From positions 1-64,000 of the forward strand of contig CALJHX010000004.1 of the NCBI GenBank assembly GCA_937770485.1: a stretch of DNA of 64,000 nt, given 5' to 3'. Of the stretch, positions 40,530 through 49,422 are shown piece after piece. The notes beneath the pieces are model-generated. The model saw only the letters and a program-made list of their open reading frames with translations. It did not search any database and was not told the origin of the DNA. This DNA comes from an uncultured Verrucomicrobiae bacterium (GTDB lineage Bacteria; Verrucomicrobiota; Verrucomicrobiia; Limisphaerales; UBA1096). Position 1 is the stretch's first letter, and each line of letters opens with the position of its first letter. The translations under genes and the position numbers were made by a program.

Positions 40530-41009
40530 ATGCCCAAGCTGATCGTTTTAACCGAAGGAATCGAGCCAACCTCGTTTGAGTTGACGAAGGAAGCCGCTTC
40601 TGTGGGTCGCGACGACGAGAACGACATCACCCTCCCGCATCAGTCCGTCTCCGGCAGTCACGCCGAGTTGGTGATGAGGGGCGAGGACGTGCACGTCCGC
40701 GACCTCGGCTCCACCAACGGCACCTACATCAACGGCAACAAGGTCGCCGAGTCGCCGCTGCAGCCGAGCGAAGTGATCACCTTCGGCGAAGTGGAGTTGA
40801 AGCTCGATGGCCCCCGGAAAGCCCAGTCCCACGACAAGCAACTCGAGCAGGGTGTCCGGCTGGGGAACCTCGACTCAGCGCCCAAGGGGCCGGCCAAGGG
40901 CTTCAGCAAAAAATCGGATAAGTCCGGAAGATACTTCGTCATTTTCGGCGTGGTTGTGGCCTTCGTGATCATCGGCGCGCTGGTCATGGCCTGGACGAGA
41001 TTAAATTAA
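40530..41009 (+). CDS. FHA-domain protein with C-terminal membrane helix
   Basis: 159 aa. The FHA domain (about residues 5-90) has the usual VGRDDENDITLP, SVSGSHAELV and LGSTNGTYING motifs, which bind phospho-threonine. A Lys/Gly-rich linker is followed by one membrane helix at residues 130-155 (FVIFGVVVAFVIIGALVMA). It is probably a tail-anchored inner-membrane protein with its FHA domain in the cytoplasm, recruiting phosphorylated partners. No kinase is encoded nearby. The stop lies 35 bp from the convergent hemB stop, separated by a perfect 16-bp palindrome. Confidence 0.88.
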   Translation: MPKLIVLTEGIEPTSFELTKEAASVGRDDENDITLPHQSVSGSHAELVMRGEDVHVRDLGSTNGTYINGNKVAESPLQPSEVITFGEVELKLDGPRKAQSHDKQLEQGVRLGNLDSAPKGPAKGFSKKSDKSGRYFVIFGVVVAFVIIGALVMAWTRLN

Positions 41010-41015
41010 GCAGCC

Positions 41016-41031
41016 GCGCTTGGCCAAGCGC
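41016..41031. repeat. Perfect 16-bp palindrome GCGCTTGGCCAAGCGC between convergent genes
   Basis: The longest perfect member of the TTGGCCAA family seen by eye, located exactly between the convergent FHA and hemB ends. A bidirectional terminator is conceivable but it has no loop or T-run. Confidence 0.7.
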
Positions 41032-41043
41032 AAACCTTCCCGG

Positions 41044-42060
41044 TCAACCCTCCTTCAACCAACGTGCCGCATTGGCCGCCGCGTACGTCACGATGATGTC
41101 CGCACCGGCACGCCGCATCGAGAGCAGAGACTCCATCGTCACCGCCCGCTCGTCTACCCAGCCGCGCTTGGCCGCCGCCTGCAACATCGAGTACTCGCCG
41201 CTCACCGCGTATGCCGCCGTCGGGCAGCCGAAGTGCGCCTTCACCCGGTACAAAATATCAAGGTAGGCCAAGGCTGGTTTCACCATCACGATGTCCGCAC
41301 CCTCACGCAGATCCAGCGCCACCTCGCGTAACGCCTCCTCCGCGTTGGCCGCGTCCATTTGGTAACTGCGCCGATCGCCGAACTGCGGAACCGACTCCGC
41401 CGCATCGCGAAACGGCCCGTAAAACGCCGAGGCAAACTTGGCCGCGTAAGACATGATCGGCGTGTCGCCGAAGCCGCCCGAATCGAGCGCCGCCCGAATC
41501 GCCGCCACGCGGCCGTCCATCATGTCGCTTGGCGCGACGACATCCGCGCCGGCCTCGGCGTGGCTCACCGCCGTCCGGGCCAGCAACTTGAGCGACGGGT
41601 CGTTGTCGATGATCGCCCGCCCACCACGCTTCTTCACCACGCCGCAATGGCCGTGGCTCATGTATTCGCACAGGCAGACATCGGTCATGACGAGCAACTC
41701 TGGCAGGTCGCGCTTCAACTGCCGCACCGCCTTTTGCACGATACCGTTTTTGGCGTAGGCACCGGAGGCGCGCTCGTCCTTCTTCGGCGGGATGCCAAAC
41801 AGGATCACCGCCGACACACCGGTTTTTTGCGCCGCCGCGGCCTCGCACACCGCCTCGTCGATCGAAAGTTGAAACACCCCAGGCATCGACGACACGGCGT
41901 TGCGAACCTTGCGGCCGGGTCGGACGAACAGCGGCAGCACGAGTTGGTCGGCGTGCAGACGCGTCTCGCGTACTATGCGACGCAACGCGGCCGAGCCGCG
42001 CAATCGGCGCGGGCGGTAGCTCGGAAACTCTCCGGTCAAGGCAGACGGCATGCGCGGCAT
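41044..42060 (-). CDS. hemB: Porphobilinogen synthase (delta-aminolevulinic acid dehydratase)
   Basis: 338 aa from the ATG at 42060, or 345 aa from 42081. It has the zinc site DVCLCEYMSHGHCG near residue 122, SDMMDGRVAAIR near 175, the Lys of MSYAAKFASAFYGPFR and the Schiff-base Lys of MVKPALAYLD near 255, and the end SGEYSMLQAAA. It condenses two 5-aminolevulinate molecules into porphobilinogen, in haem and tetrapyrrole synthesis, in the cytoplasm. The gene downstream in the same direction is not evident; the symporter upstream ends 43 bp before it. Confidence 0.96.
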   Translation of the reverse strand: MPRMPSALTGEFPSYRPRRLRGSAALRRIVRETRLHADQLVLPLFVRPGRKVRNAVSSMPGVFQLSIDEAVCEAAAAQKTGVSAVILFGIPPKKDERASGAYAKNGIVQKAVRQLKRDLPELLVMTDVCLCEYMSHGHCGVVKKRGGRAIIDNDPSLKLLARTAVSHAEAGADVVAPSDMMDGRVAAIRAALDSGGFGDTPIMSYAAKFASAFYGPFRDAAESVPQFGDRRSYQMDAANAEEALREVALDLREGADIVMVKPALAYLDILYRVKAHFGCPTAAYAVSGEYSMLQAAAKRGWVDERAVTMESLLSMRRAGADIIVTYAAANAARWLKEG

Positions 42061-42102
42061 GATAAACAATCCCGCCCACAAGCCAAGCGCTTGGCCAAGC
42101 GG

Positions 42103-44163
42103 TCAGGTGCCAATCTTCGAGACCAAAATCGCCAGCCCAATGACGCCGAAGCAAATGGCGAAGCAGATGACAAACCCCCAAAAATCCTGTGGGGTTGGCC
42201 GCTGAAACTCCAGCGAACTGCCCGGGAACAGCTTGCGCTCGTCGAACCGATCCGGCTGCGCGTAGCTCTTCTCCATCTCAGCCCGGTCGCCGGCCGGGTC
42301 GGGATCGACCGGCGTTTTCATTTTCACGTACAGCCGGTCGAGCGCCTCTTTGCTGTTTGGCTTGGTCACCAAACTGGCGAGGATCATAATGATAAACGGC
42401 ACCACCGTGGCAAACGGCAGGTCGAGTGTCTTGATGGCCGCCTTGTCCATCGAGGCCAGGTTGAGGCCCAACTTGTCGATGATGAGCATCTCCAGCCGCA
42501 ACCGGCCGCTGCCCACGAGTTCGCAGTCGTACTCGTAAACCACCTCCTCGCCGCCCGGCACTTTTCGGCGGTCGATCTCCTTGAGTTTATCGTCGCCCAT
42601 CGGCTTGACGCCGCCGGTCCAAAAGAGGGCCACGCCGCCGCGCCGCTTGGTCTCCGTCATCGGCGCGCCGGCTGTGCTCGCCTTGCCGCGCGCGACGTCC
42701 AGCGGTAAGGCGGCGCGGGTGACGGTGCTCTTGATGACGTGGCTGGTGCGCGTGTACGCCGGGCTGCTGGCCACGCCGGGGCTGAGCTTGGGCACGGCGA
42801 TGGGCAGCACGAGGAAAAACAGCAGACAAAAGGTGAACGTGATCCACGCGGCGCCGGTCGTCGCACGCCGCCAATACATCCCCACCCAAAACACGGCGGC
42901 GAAAAGCATTGGCACAATCCACGTCAACTGCAGGTTGGCGAACATGTCGTTAATGGTCAGCGAAAGCGCCACCGATCCGGCGACAACCAACGCGCCGACG
43001 ATACGGGCCAGCCGAAGGCTCTCGGCCTCGGTGGCGTCCGACTTGATGTACGGGTGGTAAATATTTCGCACCACCAGCGCGGCGCAGACAATCATGAAAC
43101 AGTCCACCGTGCTCATCAGCGCGGCCAGCAGGCAGGCGACCATCAGGCCCACCAAGCCGATGTTCAGCGGCCCGAGCAGCTTGAGCGTGGCCACGCCCCA
43201 TGCCTGGTCGGCGTCCGCCATCAGGGTCGCGTCACTGCCGTACAGCGTGAGCACGATCAACGCAGTGACCACCCAACCGATAGTGCAGAATCGCTTGAGG
43301 AAATTGCCCGTGACCAGCCCCACGCGAGCGTCCCATTCGCTCTTGGCCGTGCCGCCACCGGTGACAATGAAATGCGGTGTCAGCACGATGCCAATCATGT
43401 TGATGATCACAATCGCCACGATGGCGTACAGCGGAAACTCACTCGCCGTGCTACCGCCGATGATGGTGAATTTATCGTCGCCGAGCTGCTCGTGCATGAG
43501 GCGAAAGGCATCCATCAGCCCGTCGCCCTCACTACCAAATTTATCCACCACCGCCGAGAGCCCAAACGGGATCAGCAACACCGACAGCACGATGATGCAA
43601 ATGCCTTGAATAAGATCCGTCCAGTACGCCGCCGCGATGCCCCCGAGCAGTCCGTAAGTGATGACGATCACCGCGACTAACGGCAGCAGCGTGTATTGCA
43701 GCGGCATCCCAAACATCGTATCGCCCAAGAGCGGCCCGGCCACCTTGCCGATGGCGGTGAACATCATCGCCCCGTAAGTCATGTAGAAAAAACAGCCGAA
43801 CAGAGCATAAGCCACGCCGATGGCCTTCGACTCGTAACGCTCCACGAACCAGTCGCCGAGCGTCAGGCTGCGCATGCGCCGATACCACACCGCGCTGATC
43901 CAATACACCGGCGTGACGAACAGCCAATACATCACGTTCCACATCCCGCTCATGCCGTTGTGGAACGTGCCGCGCGCCGTGTTCACCGGGTCGGCCGAGC
44001 CTGTGCCCGAGCCGAACGCGGCAAACGTCTGCATCAACTTGCCGAAACTGCGGCCGGCCATGAAAAAATCCTGCTGCTTTTTCTGGCCGCGCATCAGCCA
44101 AAAACCAACGCCCGCCATCCCGGCGAAATACAGAAGCAAAACGAGGTAATCAATCGGTTGCAT
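42103..44163 (-). CDS. Sodium:solute symporter family protein with large insert
   Basis: 686 aa, longer than typical SSS members (about 500). The N-terminal part has the family's helices with GMAGVGFWLMRG, FGSGTGSADPVNTARGTF near residue 50 and GLLGGIAAAYWTDLIQG near 175, then some 13 predicted helices in all. Between helices near residues 470 and 600 lies a hydrophilic insert, probably periplasmic or cytoplasmic. It imports an unknown solute (sugar, amino acid or similar) with sodium. The stop is 42 bp from hemB; they may be co-transcribed. Confidence 0.85.
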   Translation of the reverse strand: MQPIDYLVLLLYFAGMAGVGFWLMRGQKKQQDFFMAGRSFGKLMQTFAAFGSGTGSADPVNTARGTFHNGMSGMWNVMYWLFVTPVYWISAVWYRRMRSLTLGDWFVERYESKAIGVAYALFGCFFYMTYGAMMFTAIGKVAGPLLGDTMFGMPLQYTLLPLVAVIVITYGLLGGIAAAYWTDLIQGICIIVLSVLLIPFGLSAVVDKFGSEGDGLMDAFRLMHEQLGDDKFTIIGGSTASEFPLYAIVAIVIINMIGIVLTPHFIVTGGGTAKSEWDARVGLVTGNFLKRFCTIGWVVTALIVLTLYGSDATLMADADQAWGVATLKLLGPLNIGLVGLMVACLLAALMSTVDCFMIVCAALVVRNIYHPYIKSDATEAESLRLARIVGALVVAGSVALSLTINDMFANLQLTWIVPMLFAAVFWVGMYWRRATTGAAWITFTFCLLFFLVLPIAVPKLSPGVASSPAYTRTSHVIKSTVTRAALPLDVARGKASTAGAPMTETKRRGGVALFWTGGVKPMGDDKLKEIDRRKVPGGEEVVYEYDCELVGSGRLRLEMLIIDKLGLNLASMDKAAIKTLDLPFATVVPFIIMILASLVTKPNSKEALDRLYVKMKTPVDPDPAGDRAEMEKSYAQPDRFDERKLFPGSSLEFQRPTPQDFWGFVICFAICFGVIGLAILVSKIGT

Positions 44164-44289
44164 GAGGTTTACTGAGGTTCGGTTGAACGGCGGTCAGTCG
44201 ATGCCGAAACGGCAACCGATGCAAACAAAAAACGGCGCGGGTGACACAGCAGTGGTGCGGGTGTAGTTTGCCCCCCCGCGAGACATCGG

Positions 44290-45138
44290 ATGAGAGAATC
44301 ACTCATAATAGTCAGCTTGATACTTGGCCAAGCGCTTGGCCAAGCGGGGCTGCCGCCGCGCCTCGACCAGTACACCCTGGCCAAGGGGCCGATGGTCATC
44401 GGGGGCGTCAGTCAAAACGCATCCGGCCTCACCTACCACGCCGGGCGCGACAGCCTGTTCGTCGTGCTCGACGCGCCCCAGCGGATCGTCGAACTTGGCC
44501 TCGACGGCTCCCTCAAGCGCAAGATCAACCTCAACAAGTTCGAGGACACCGAGGGCATCGTGTGGCTGGGCGAAAACCGGTTCGCCGTGGTCGAGGAGGC
44601 GCACGGCAACATCGTGCTTATCGAGCTCGAGCCCAAGGACGGCGGCGTCAGTTGGAAAAAAGCGAAGAAGCTCAAGCCCGAAATCAAGGTCAACGCCACC
44701 AACGGCATCGAGGGCATTGCGTACGACCCCTTGGCCAAGCGCTTCTTTGTCGCCCGCGAAAAAAGCTCCCCGGCCGTCTTCAAAATCATCCCGCCCAAGC
44801 CGGAAAGCGACACTCCCCCGACCGCCATCCTGATGAGTCTCGCCGGCCGCGGCCTGCGCGACATCTCCGGCCTGCATTACGACGCCAAAAACGAGCGACT
44901 GCTCATCCTCAGCCACGAGTCGGCCTGCGTCGTCGAGGCCAACAAGTACGGCATCGAGACCAGCCGCCTGCTGCTGCGCGGCGGCAAGGCCGGCCTCAGC
45001 CGAACCATCTTCAAGGCCGAGGGTGTCGCGCTCGACAAGCGCGGCACCCTCTACATCGTCAGCGAGCCCAACCTGCTGTACATCTTCAAAAAGGGGGAAT
45101 TGCAGCCCGAGGAACCGGATAACAGGGAGGCGAAGTAG
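44290..45138 (+). CDS. SdiA-regulated/YjiK-like secreted beta-propeller protein
   Basis: 282 aa with a signal peptide at about residues 1-20. Matches to the SdiA-regulated family are NASGLTYHAGRDSLFVV, DTEGIVWLGENRFAVVEE, NGIEGIAYDPLAKRFFVA, and DISGLHYDAKNERLLILS, i.e. repeated propeller blades. It is probably a periplasmic or secreted binding protein or phytase-like esterase. Unusual: the signal peptide contains LGQALGQAG, encoded by two overlapping TTGGCCAAGCG palindromes at 44324-44343. It is divergent from the symporter gene. Confidence 0.82.
   Translation: MRESLIIVSLILGQALGQAGLPPRLDQYTLAKGPMVIGGVSQNASGLTYHAGRDSLFVVLDAPQRIVELGLDGSLKRKINLNKFEDTEGIVWLGENRFAVVEEAHGNIVLIELEPKDGGVSWKKAKKLKPEIKVNATNGIEGIAYDPLAKRFFVAREKSSPAVFKIIPPKPESDTPPTAILMSLAGRGLRDISGLHYDAKNERLLILSHESACVVEANKYGIETSRLLLRGGKAGLSRTIFKAEGVALDKRGTLYIVSEPNLLYIFKKGELQPEEPDNREAK
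44324..44343 (+). repeat. Double TTGGCCAA palindrome inside a signal peptide
   Basis: Two cores, 44324-44331 and 44336-44343, are joined by GCGC so that CTTGGCCAAGCG occurs twice in 24 bp. Together they encode LGQALGQA in the hydrophobic core of the signal peptide. It suggests the repeat was inserted or expanded in a tolerant coding position. Confidence 0.85.
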
Positions 45139-45147
45139 TCCTGTCCA

Positions 45148-47040
45148 CTATTCGGCTCCAAGCACGACTCCCGAATCGGAAGCTAGCTCGAATTGGATTG
45201 CCCGTCCGTCTTGTTGGAGATCGGCCACGCTGCCGGGATTGGATTCCCCAAGGATCTTACTCTTCAGGCGGCTCACTCCTTTCAATCTGACTTCTTTCAC
45301 CTCCCCAGAAAGATTAAACGCAATGATCGTTTCCCTGCTTTCGAGTTTGCGGCGGTAAACCAGGATCATGTCGTTGTCGTTGGCCTGGATGAACTCCAGT
45401 TCGCCATCGACCAACTCCCGTCGTTGTTTTCGCAGTGCAATCAAGGTTCGGTAATATTCCAGCAATTCCAGATTTGATTTCACAGCGGTCGGCTTGGCTT
45501 GTTTGCCGTTTGGCCCAAAAACCTGCGGGCGATGGTCGATGCCCTCCCAAATGATCGGCTTGCGGCAGTCCGGATCGTCGCCCCCCCACATGCCGCGCTC
45601 ATCCCCATTCCAAATGTGCGGAGCGCTGATGAACGTGAACTGGTGCATCAACATCATTCGCATTTCGCGTATTGTATTTTCATTCGGCGGGCCAACATCC
45701 AGTTCCGGGTTGCCGCGAGCGCCCATCCTGTATTTGTACTGTTGCTTGTTTTGGAACGACGTGGCGAATCGCGGGCTGTCGTGGCTGGCCACCAGGTTCA
45801 TTAGGTTTTGAGCTAAAGGCCGATCGTAGGCTGCATACACCCGGTTCATCTCGGCGACAAACCCGCTAGGCTTGAGGCCACCATTGGCCTGCGCGAAGAA
45901 TTGACGGGCCGGCTTGTACCACTGGTAGTGCATCACCGAGTCGAAAACGTCGCCGTGTAGGAACGGTCGCGGATCCATCAGTTGATCCGGCCATTTTGTC
46001 CACCACGCCTCGCCAAGGAGCAGTGCACCGGGGTTGATCCCGCGGACGAACTTCCGGTAGTCACGCCAGAAACCAAGCGGCACATGCGAGGCGACATCGA
46101 GCCGGAAGCCGTCCACGCCATCACTCGGGTCGCCGTCGGCGTTGGGATCCAGCCACCGGCGGGTGACGTTGAAGACATGCGCCTTAACCTCCGGTTGCAG
46201 GTCACCCTCGAACGCGTAGCCTTTGCGTTTGCCCACCGCATTTACTTTCTTCAGTTCCGGCAGTGTCTTGACACCAAGCCAGCCCTCGTAGCTAAACTCA
46301 TCCTCCGGCGTCGCGGGGTCATCGAACGAAGTGATATCGTACCAGTCACGGAACCGGCTCTTACTCTGGTTTTCCTTCAGATCCTCCCATGCCCAAAAAG
46401 TGATGCCGGTATGGTTCCAGGAGTAATCGATGATGAGACGCATATTCCGACGATGTACTTCGCGGATGATCTTGAGAAATAGGCGGTCGGCTGCAGTCCA
46501 ACGCCATGTCTCCGGGTCAACCGGATCCTCCGCATTAATGATCGCCGAGTCACCGACCGGATCCGGGCCGAAAGTGCGATCAATGTGGCGATAGTTGCGC
46601 GCGTCGTATTTGTGGAGCGACGGCGAATCGTTGAGCGGGTTGAAGTAAATGGCAGTGATACCCAGATCCTGCAGATAATCCAGCTTCTCGAGCACTCCCT
46701 GCAGGTCGCCGCCGAACCGTCGGGCCGCAGCCAACTTGTGAAAGTGCCCCACCTCGGCCTTAGCCCAATCCTCCTGCTCATACCAGTCCTGATTCCACGG
46801 TGTCACCTTCCAGTTGGCCGGCACATAACCGGGATAAGCCCCCTGCATGAACGCCGGCTTGGGATCATTTGAGGGATCGCCATTCCGAAATCGTTCAACA
46901 AAAATCTGGTACCAGATCGCCTCCCTCGCCCATCCCGGCGGCTCGTCAAACGGCGCCGTCAACGGACGCGCTTGACCAAGCGAAAGCCAGGCAAAACAGC
47001 ATGCCAACCATGCCACTGATTTCCATAAACTACCGGGCAT
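45148..47040 (-). other. Alternative internal start for the secreted amylase-like enzyme
   Basis: ATG at 47040 begins a signal peptide-like run of residues and would yield a 630-aa secreted GH13 protein without the RfaE2 domain. The upstream bases GAGAGAATTC give a weak ribosome binding site. A stop codon lost by sequencing error between the two genes is an alternative explanation. Confidence 0.5.
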
Positions 47041-47535
47041 TGAATTCTCTCGTTGCTCGTTCATTCGCTCAATGATCGACGTGGTCGATTTACCGGGGAC
47101 GAACGGGATGATCACGACCTCGCCGCCACCGGACTCCACCACAGCACGCTCGTCAGCCTCCAGCGTCTCAGGCGTGTAGTCGCCGCCCTTCACATAGACA
47201 TCCGGCTTGGCCAGGCGCAGAAAATTATCGGCGCGTTTCTCGGGGAAAACCGCTACGGCCCCGACCGACTCCAGCGCCGCCAACACCACTGCGCGGTCGG
47301 CCTCGGAGTTGAGCGGCCGGCTTGGCCCCTTGAGTTGCCGGACCGACTCGTCGCCGTTGCAGCCAATCAACAGCACATCGCCCAGCGTCGCCGCCTGCTC
47401 AAGGTAGGTGACGTGACCGGCGTGCAACAAGTCGAAGCAGCCGTTGGTCACGACCAGCCGATGGCCGGCCTCCCGCAACGCCTCCCGCCAGGCGGGCAAT
47501 TCCTGCAGCGAAATGATTTTCTTCTGCGCACTCAT
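45148..47535 (-). CDS. Single ORF: RfaE2-like cytidylyltransferase domain read through to a GH13 alpha-amylase-like enzyme
   Basis: 795 aa with no stop. Residues 1-~160 are D-glycero-beta-D-manno-heptose-1-phosphate adenylyltransferase (RfaE2): VVTNGCFDLLHAGHVTYLEQA, (V)KGPSRP, VYVKGGDYTPETL and KSTTSIIERM. Residues 166-190 look like a fresh signal peptide (MPGSLWKSVAWLACCFAWLS), followed by a GH13 enzyme with TAIYFNPL, GFRLDVASHVP (nucleophile Asp), LLGEAWW (acid Glu) and LVASHDSPR. So either two proteins share a frame, the amylase starting at the ATG at 47040, or the product is a true fusion. RfaE2 acts in LPS heptose synthesis (cytoplasm); the amylase would be secreted. A variant palindrome (CGCTTGACCAAGCG) lies in the signal peptide. 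Confidence 0.85.
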   Translation of the reverse strand: MSAQKKIISLQELPAWREALREAGHRLVVTNGCFDLLHAGHVTYLEQAATLGDVLLIGCNGDESVRQLKGPSRPLNSEADRAVVLAALESVGAVAVFPEKRADNFLRLAKPDVYVKGGDYTPETLEADERAVVESGGGEVVIIPFVPGKSTTSIIERMNEQRENSMPGSLWKSVAWLACCFAWLSLGQARPLTAPFDEPPGWAREAIWYQIFVERFRNGDPSNDPKPAFMQGAYPGYVPANWKVTPWNQDWYEQEDWAKAEVGHFHKLAAARRFGGDLQGVLEKLDYLQDLGITAIYFNPLNDSPSLHKYDARNYRHIDRTFGPDPVGDSAIINAEDPVDPETWRWTAADRLFLKIIREVHRRNMRLIIDYSWNHTGITFWAWEDLKENQSKSRFRDWYDITSFDDPATPEDEFSYEGWLGVKTLPELKKVNAVGKRKGYAFEGDLQPEVKAHVFNVTRRWLDPNADGDPSDGVDGFRLDVASHVPLGFWRDYRKFVRGINPGALLLGEAWWTKWPDQLMDPRPFLHGDVFDSVMHYQWYKPARQFFAQANGGLKPSGFVAEMNRVYAAYDRPLAQNLMNLVASHDSPRFATSFQNKQQYKYRMGARGNPELDVGPPNENTIREMRMMLMHQFTFISAPHIWNGDERGMWGGDDPDCRKPIIWEGIDHRPQVFGPNGKQAKPTAVKSNLELLEYYRTLIALRKQRRELVDGELEFIQANDNDMILVYRRKLESRETIIAFNLSGEVKEVRLKGVSRLKSKILGESNPGSVADLQQDGRAIQFELASDSGVVLGAE

Positions 47536-47562
47536 GCCAAGAGGAGCGTATACGCGGCCGGC

Positions 47563-49323
47563 TCAATAGCCAATCGCCGCGCCGTCCTTTCGCGCCTCCG
47601 AGCCGCCGTGGAGCAGGTCGGTTTCGTAATCGATCCGGATCGCCTGGTAGCCGCCACCCGATCCGCCGCGAGAGACCTTGTGGCCTCGTTTTTTCAATTC
47701 CTCCAAGGCTTCATCGCTCACTCCGCTCTCGACGATCAACCGGCCGCCATCGGACATGATATCACCGGTGGGCGTGTCGGAGCCGTCATGGCGGACGCGC
47801 GCGGCGTCCGAGGCGGCCTGCACGTTCATCCCGTGGTCGATCATGTTGACGAGCACCTGCGCATGGCCCTGCGGCTGCATGTCTCCGCCCATCACGCCGA
47901 ACGACAGAAACGGCTTGCCATCCCTCGTCACCATCGCCGGGATGATGGTGTGAAACGGCCGCTTGTTCGGCTCGAGCCGGTTGTGATGGTTCTCGTCCAT
48001 CGCAAACAGCGTCCCGCGATTCTGCATCACGAACCCGACGTTTCCCGGCACATGTCCGGAGCCGAATCCGTAATAGTTGCTCTGGATCAGCGACACGACG
48101 TTCCGATCCTTGTCGACGGCGGTCAGGTAAATCGTGTCGCCCTTGGCCAGACGCGGATCGCCGGCCGGCACGCGCAACGCCGCCTTGGCCATGTCGATGC
48201 GCTTGGCCTGCCGCTTGGCGTACGGCTTGGAGATCAACTCGGCAACCGGCAGATTTTTCTCCACCTGCGGGTCGGCGTAAAACTTGGCCCGATCGGCGAA
48301 CGCCAGTTTCTTTGCCTCGGTGTAAAGGTGGATGAAGTCGGCCGAGTTGTGGCCCATCGCGGCGATGTCGTGCTGCTCGAGGACGTTCAAAATCTGCAGC
48401 GCGGCGATGCCCTGGCCGTTCGGTGGTAGTTCCCAGACGTCGTAGCCACGATAGCTGGCGCTGACCGGCTCGACCCAGTCCGAGGTGTGTCGCTTGAGAT
48501 CTTCCATCGTGATCAGACCACCGACCGATACGCTGTAGCTCACGATCTCCTCCGCGATCCAGCCTTCGTAAAACGCCTTCGCCCCCTCCTTGCCGATGGC
48601 ACGATAGACCTTTGCCAGGTCGCGGTTGGTCATTCGTTCGCCTTCCCCCGGCGCGCGGCCGTCCTTGAGAAATGCCCGGCTGGCGGTCGACGTTTCGCTG
48701 AGAACCGCTTCTCCGGACTTCCAATAGCCAGCAATGATCTGCGTCACGGGAAAGCCGTCCCTCGCGTAACGAATCGCCGGCGCAAGCGACTTAGCCAGCG
48801 GCAGTTTGCCGAACCGATCGTGCAACGCCTGCCAGCCGGAGACGCAGCCCGGCACCGACCAACTCAGCGGCCCCTTGAGCGGGATGCGGTCATGCCCTCG
48901 CTCGCGGATGAGTTGGCGAGAAATCCCAAGCGGCGAACGGCCACTGGCGTTGAGGCCGTAAAGCTTTTGCGACTTGGCGTCCCAAACGATGGCATACAGG
49001 TCGCCGCCGATACCGCAGCTCATCGGCTCCACCACGCCGAGCACGGCGTTGGCGGCGATGGCGGCGTCGATCGCGTTGCCACCCCGCTTAAGCACATCGA
49101 CACCGGCCTGCGCAGCGAGCGTGTGGCTCGTAGCAACCATGCCGCTGGGCGCCATCACCACCGAGCGGCTGAGCTTGGGATCGCCGGTCGGTCGGTCGTA
49201 GCCGGCACCCGTCATTTGTGAATTGGCCATGACTGGAAAAAGCAGCAGCAGGGCCAGGCGCTTGACCAAACACCATTGCGGGATGCCTGCCTGCCCCGTT
49301 TGAGGGTGATTCAAGTAACGCAT
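47563..49323 (-). CDS. ggt: Gamma-glutamyltransferase family protein
   Basis: 586 aa from the ATG at 49323; the longer frame to 49722 reads into the divergent dus gene. A signal peptide (about residues 15-40) is followed by the GGT fold: MVATSHTLAAQAGVDVLKRGGNAIDAAIAA, MSCGIGGDLYAIVWD, and the autoprocessing Thr in GDTIYLTAVDKDRNVVSL near residue 390. The end has FGVMGGDMQPQGHAQVL. It matures into two subunits and acts on glutathione or gamma-glutamyl compounds in the periplasm. The motif lacks the second Thr/His of the enteric TTHYSVVD form, so the substrate is uncertain. Confidence 0.85.
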   Translation of the reverse strand: MRYLNHPQTGQAGIPQWCLVKRLALLLLFPVMANSQMTGAGYDRPTGDPKLSRSVVMAPSGMVATSHTLAAQAGVDVLKRGGNAIDAAIAANAVLGVVEPMSCGIGGDLYAIVWDAKSQKLYGLNASGRSPLGISRQLIRERGHDRIPLKGPLSWSVPGCVSGWQALHDRFGKLPLAKSLAPAIRYARDGFPVTQIIAGYWKSGEAVLSETSTASRAFLKDGRAPGEGERMTNRDLAKVYRAIGKEGAKAFYEGWIAEEIVSYSVSVGGLITMEDLKRHTSDWVEPVSASYRGYDVWELPPNGQGIAALQILNVLEQHDIAAMGHNSADFIHLYTEAKKLAFADRAKFYADPQVEKNLPVAELISKPYAKRQAKRIDMAKAALRVPAGDPRLAKGDTIYLTAVDKDRNVVSLIQSNYYGFGSGHVPGNVGFVMQNRGTLFAMDENHHNRLEPNKRPFHTIIPAMVTRDGKPFLSFGVMGGDMQPQGHAQVLVNMIDHGMNVQAASDAARVRHDGSDTPTGDIMSDGGRLIVESGVSDEALEELKKRGHKVSRGGSGGGYQAIRIDYETDLLHGGSEARKDGAAIGY

Positions 49324-49422
49324 GGATTCGGCACGCATTGTCGGCACATTCGCATGCCCAAGGCAAGCCAAGTGCGTTTTGGGATTGCCATTCGCTTGGC
49401 CAAGCGGGAAAAAAACCAGGCG

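Noticed and set aside
47053-48429. 458-codon plus-strand ORF
   Set aside because: Antisense shadow spanning rfaE2 and ggt.
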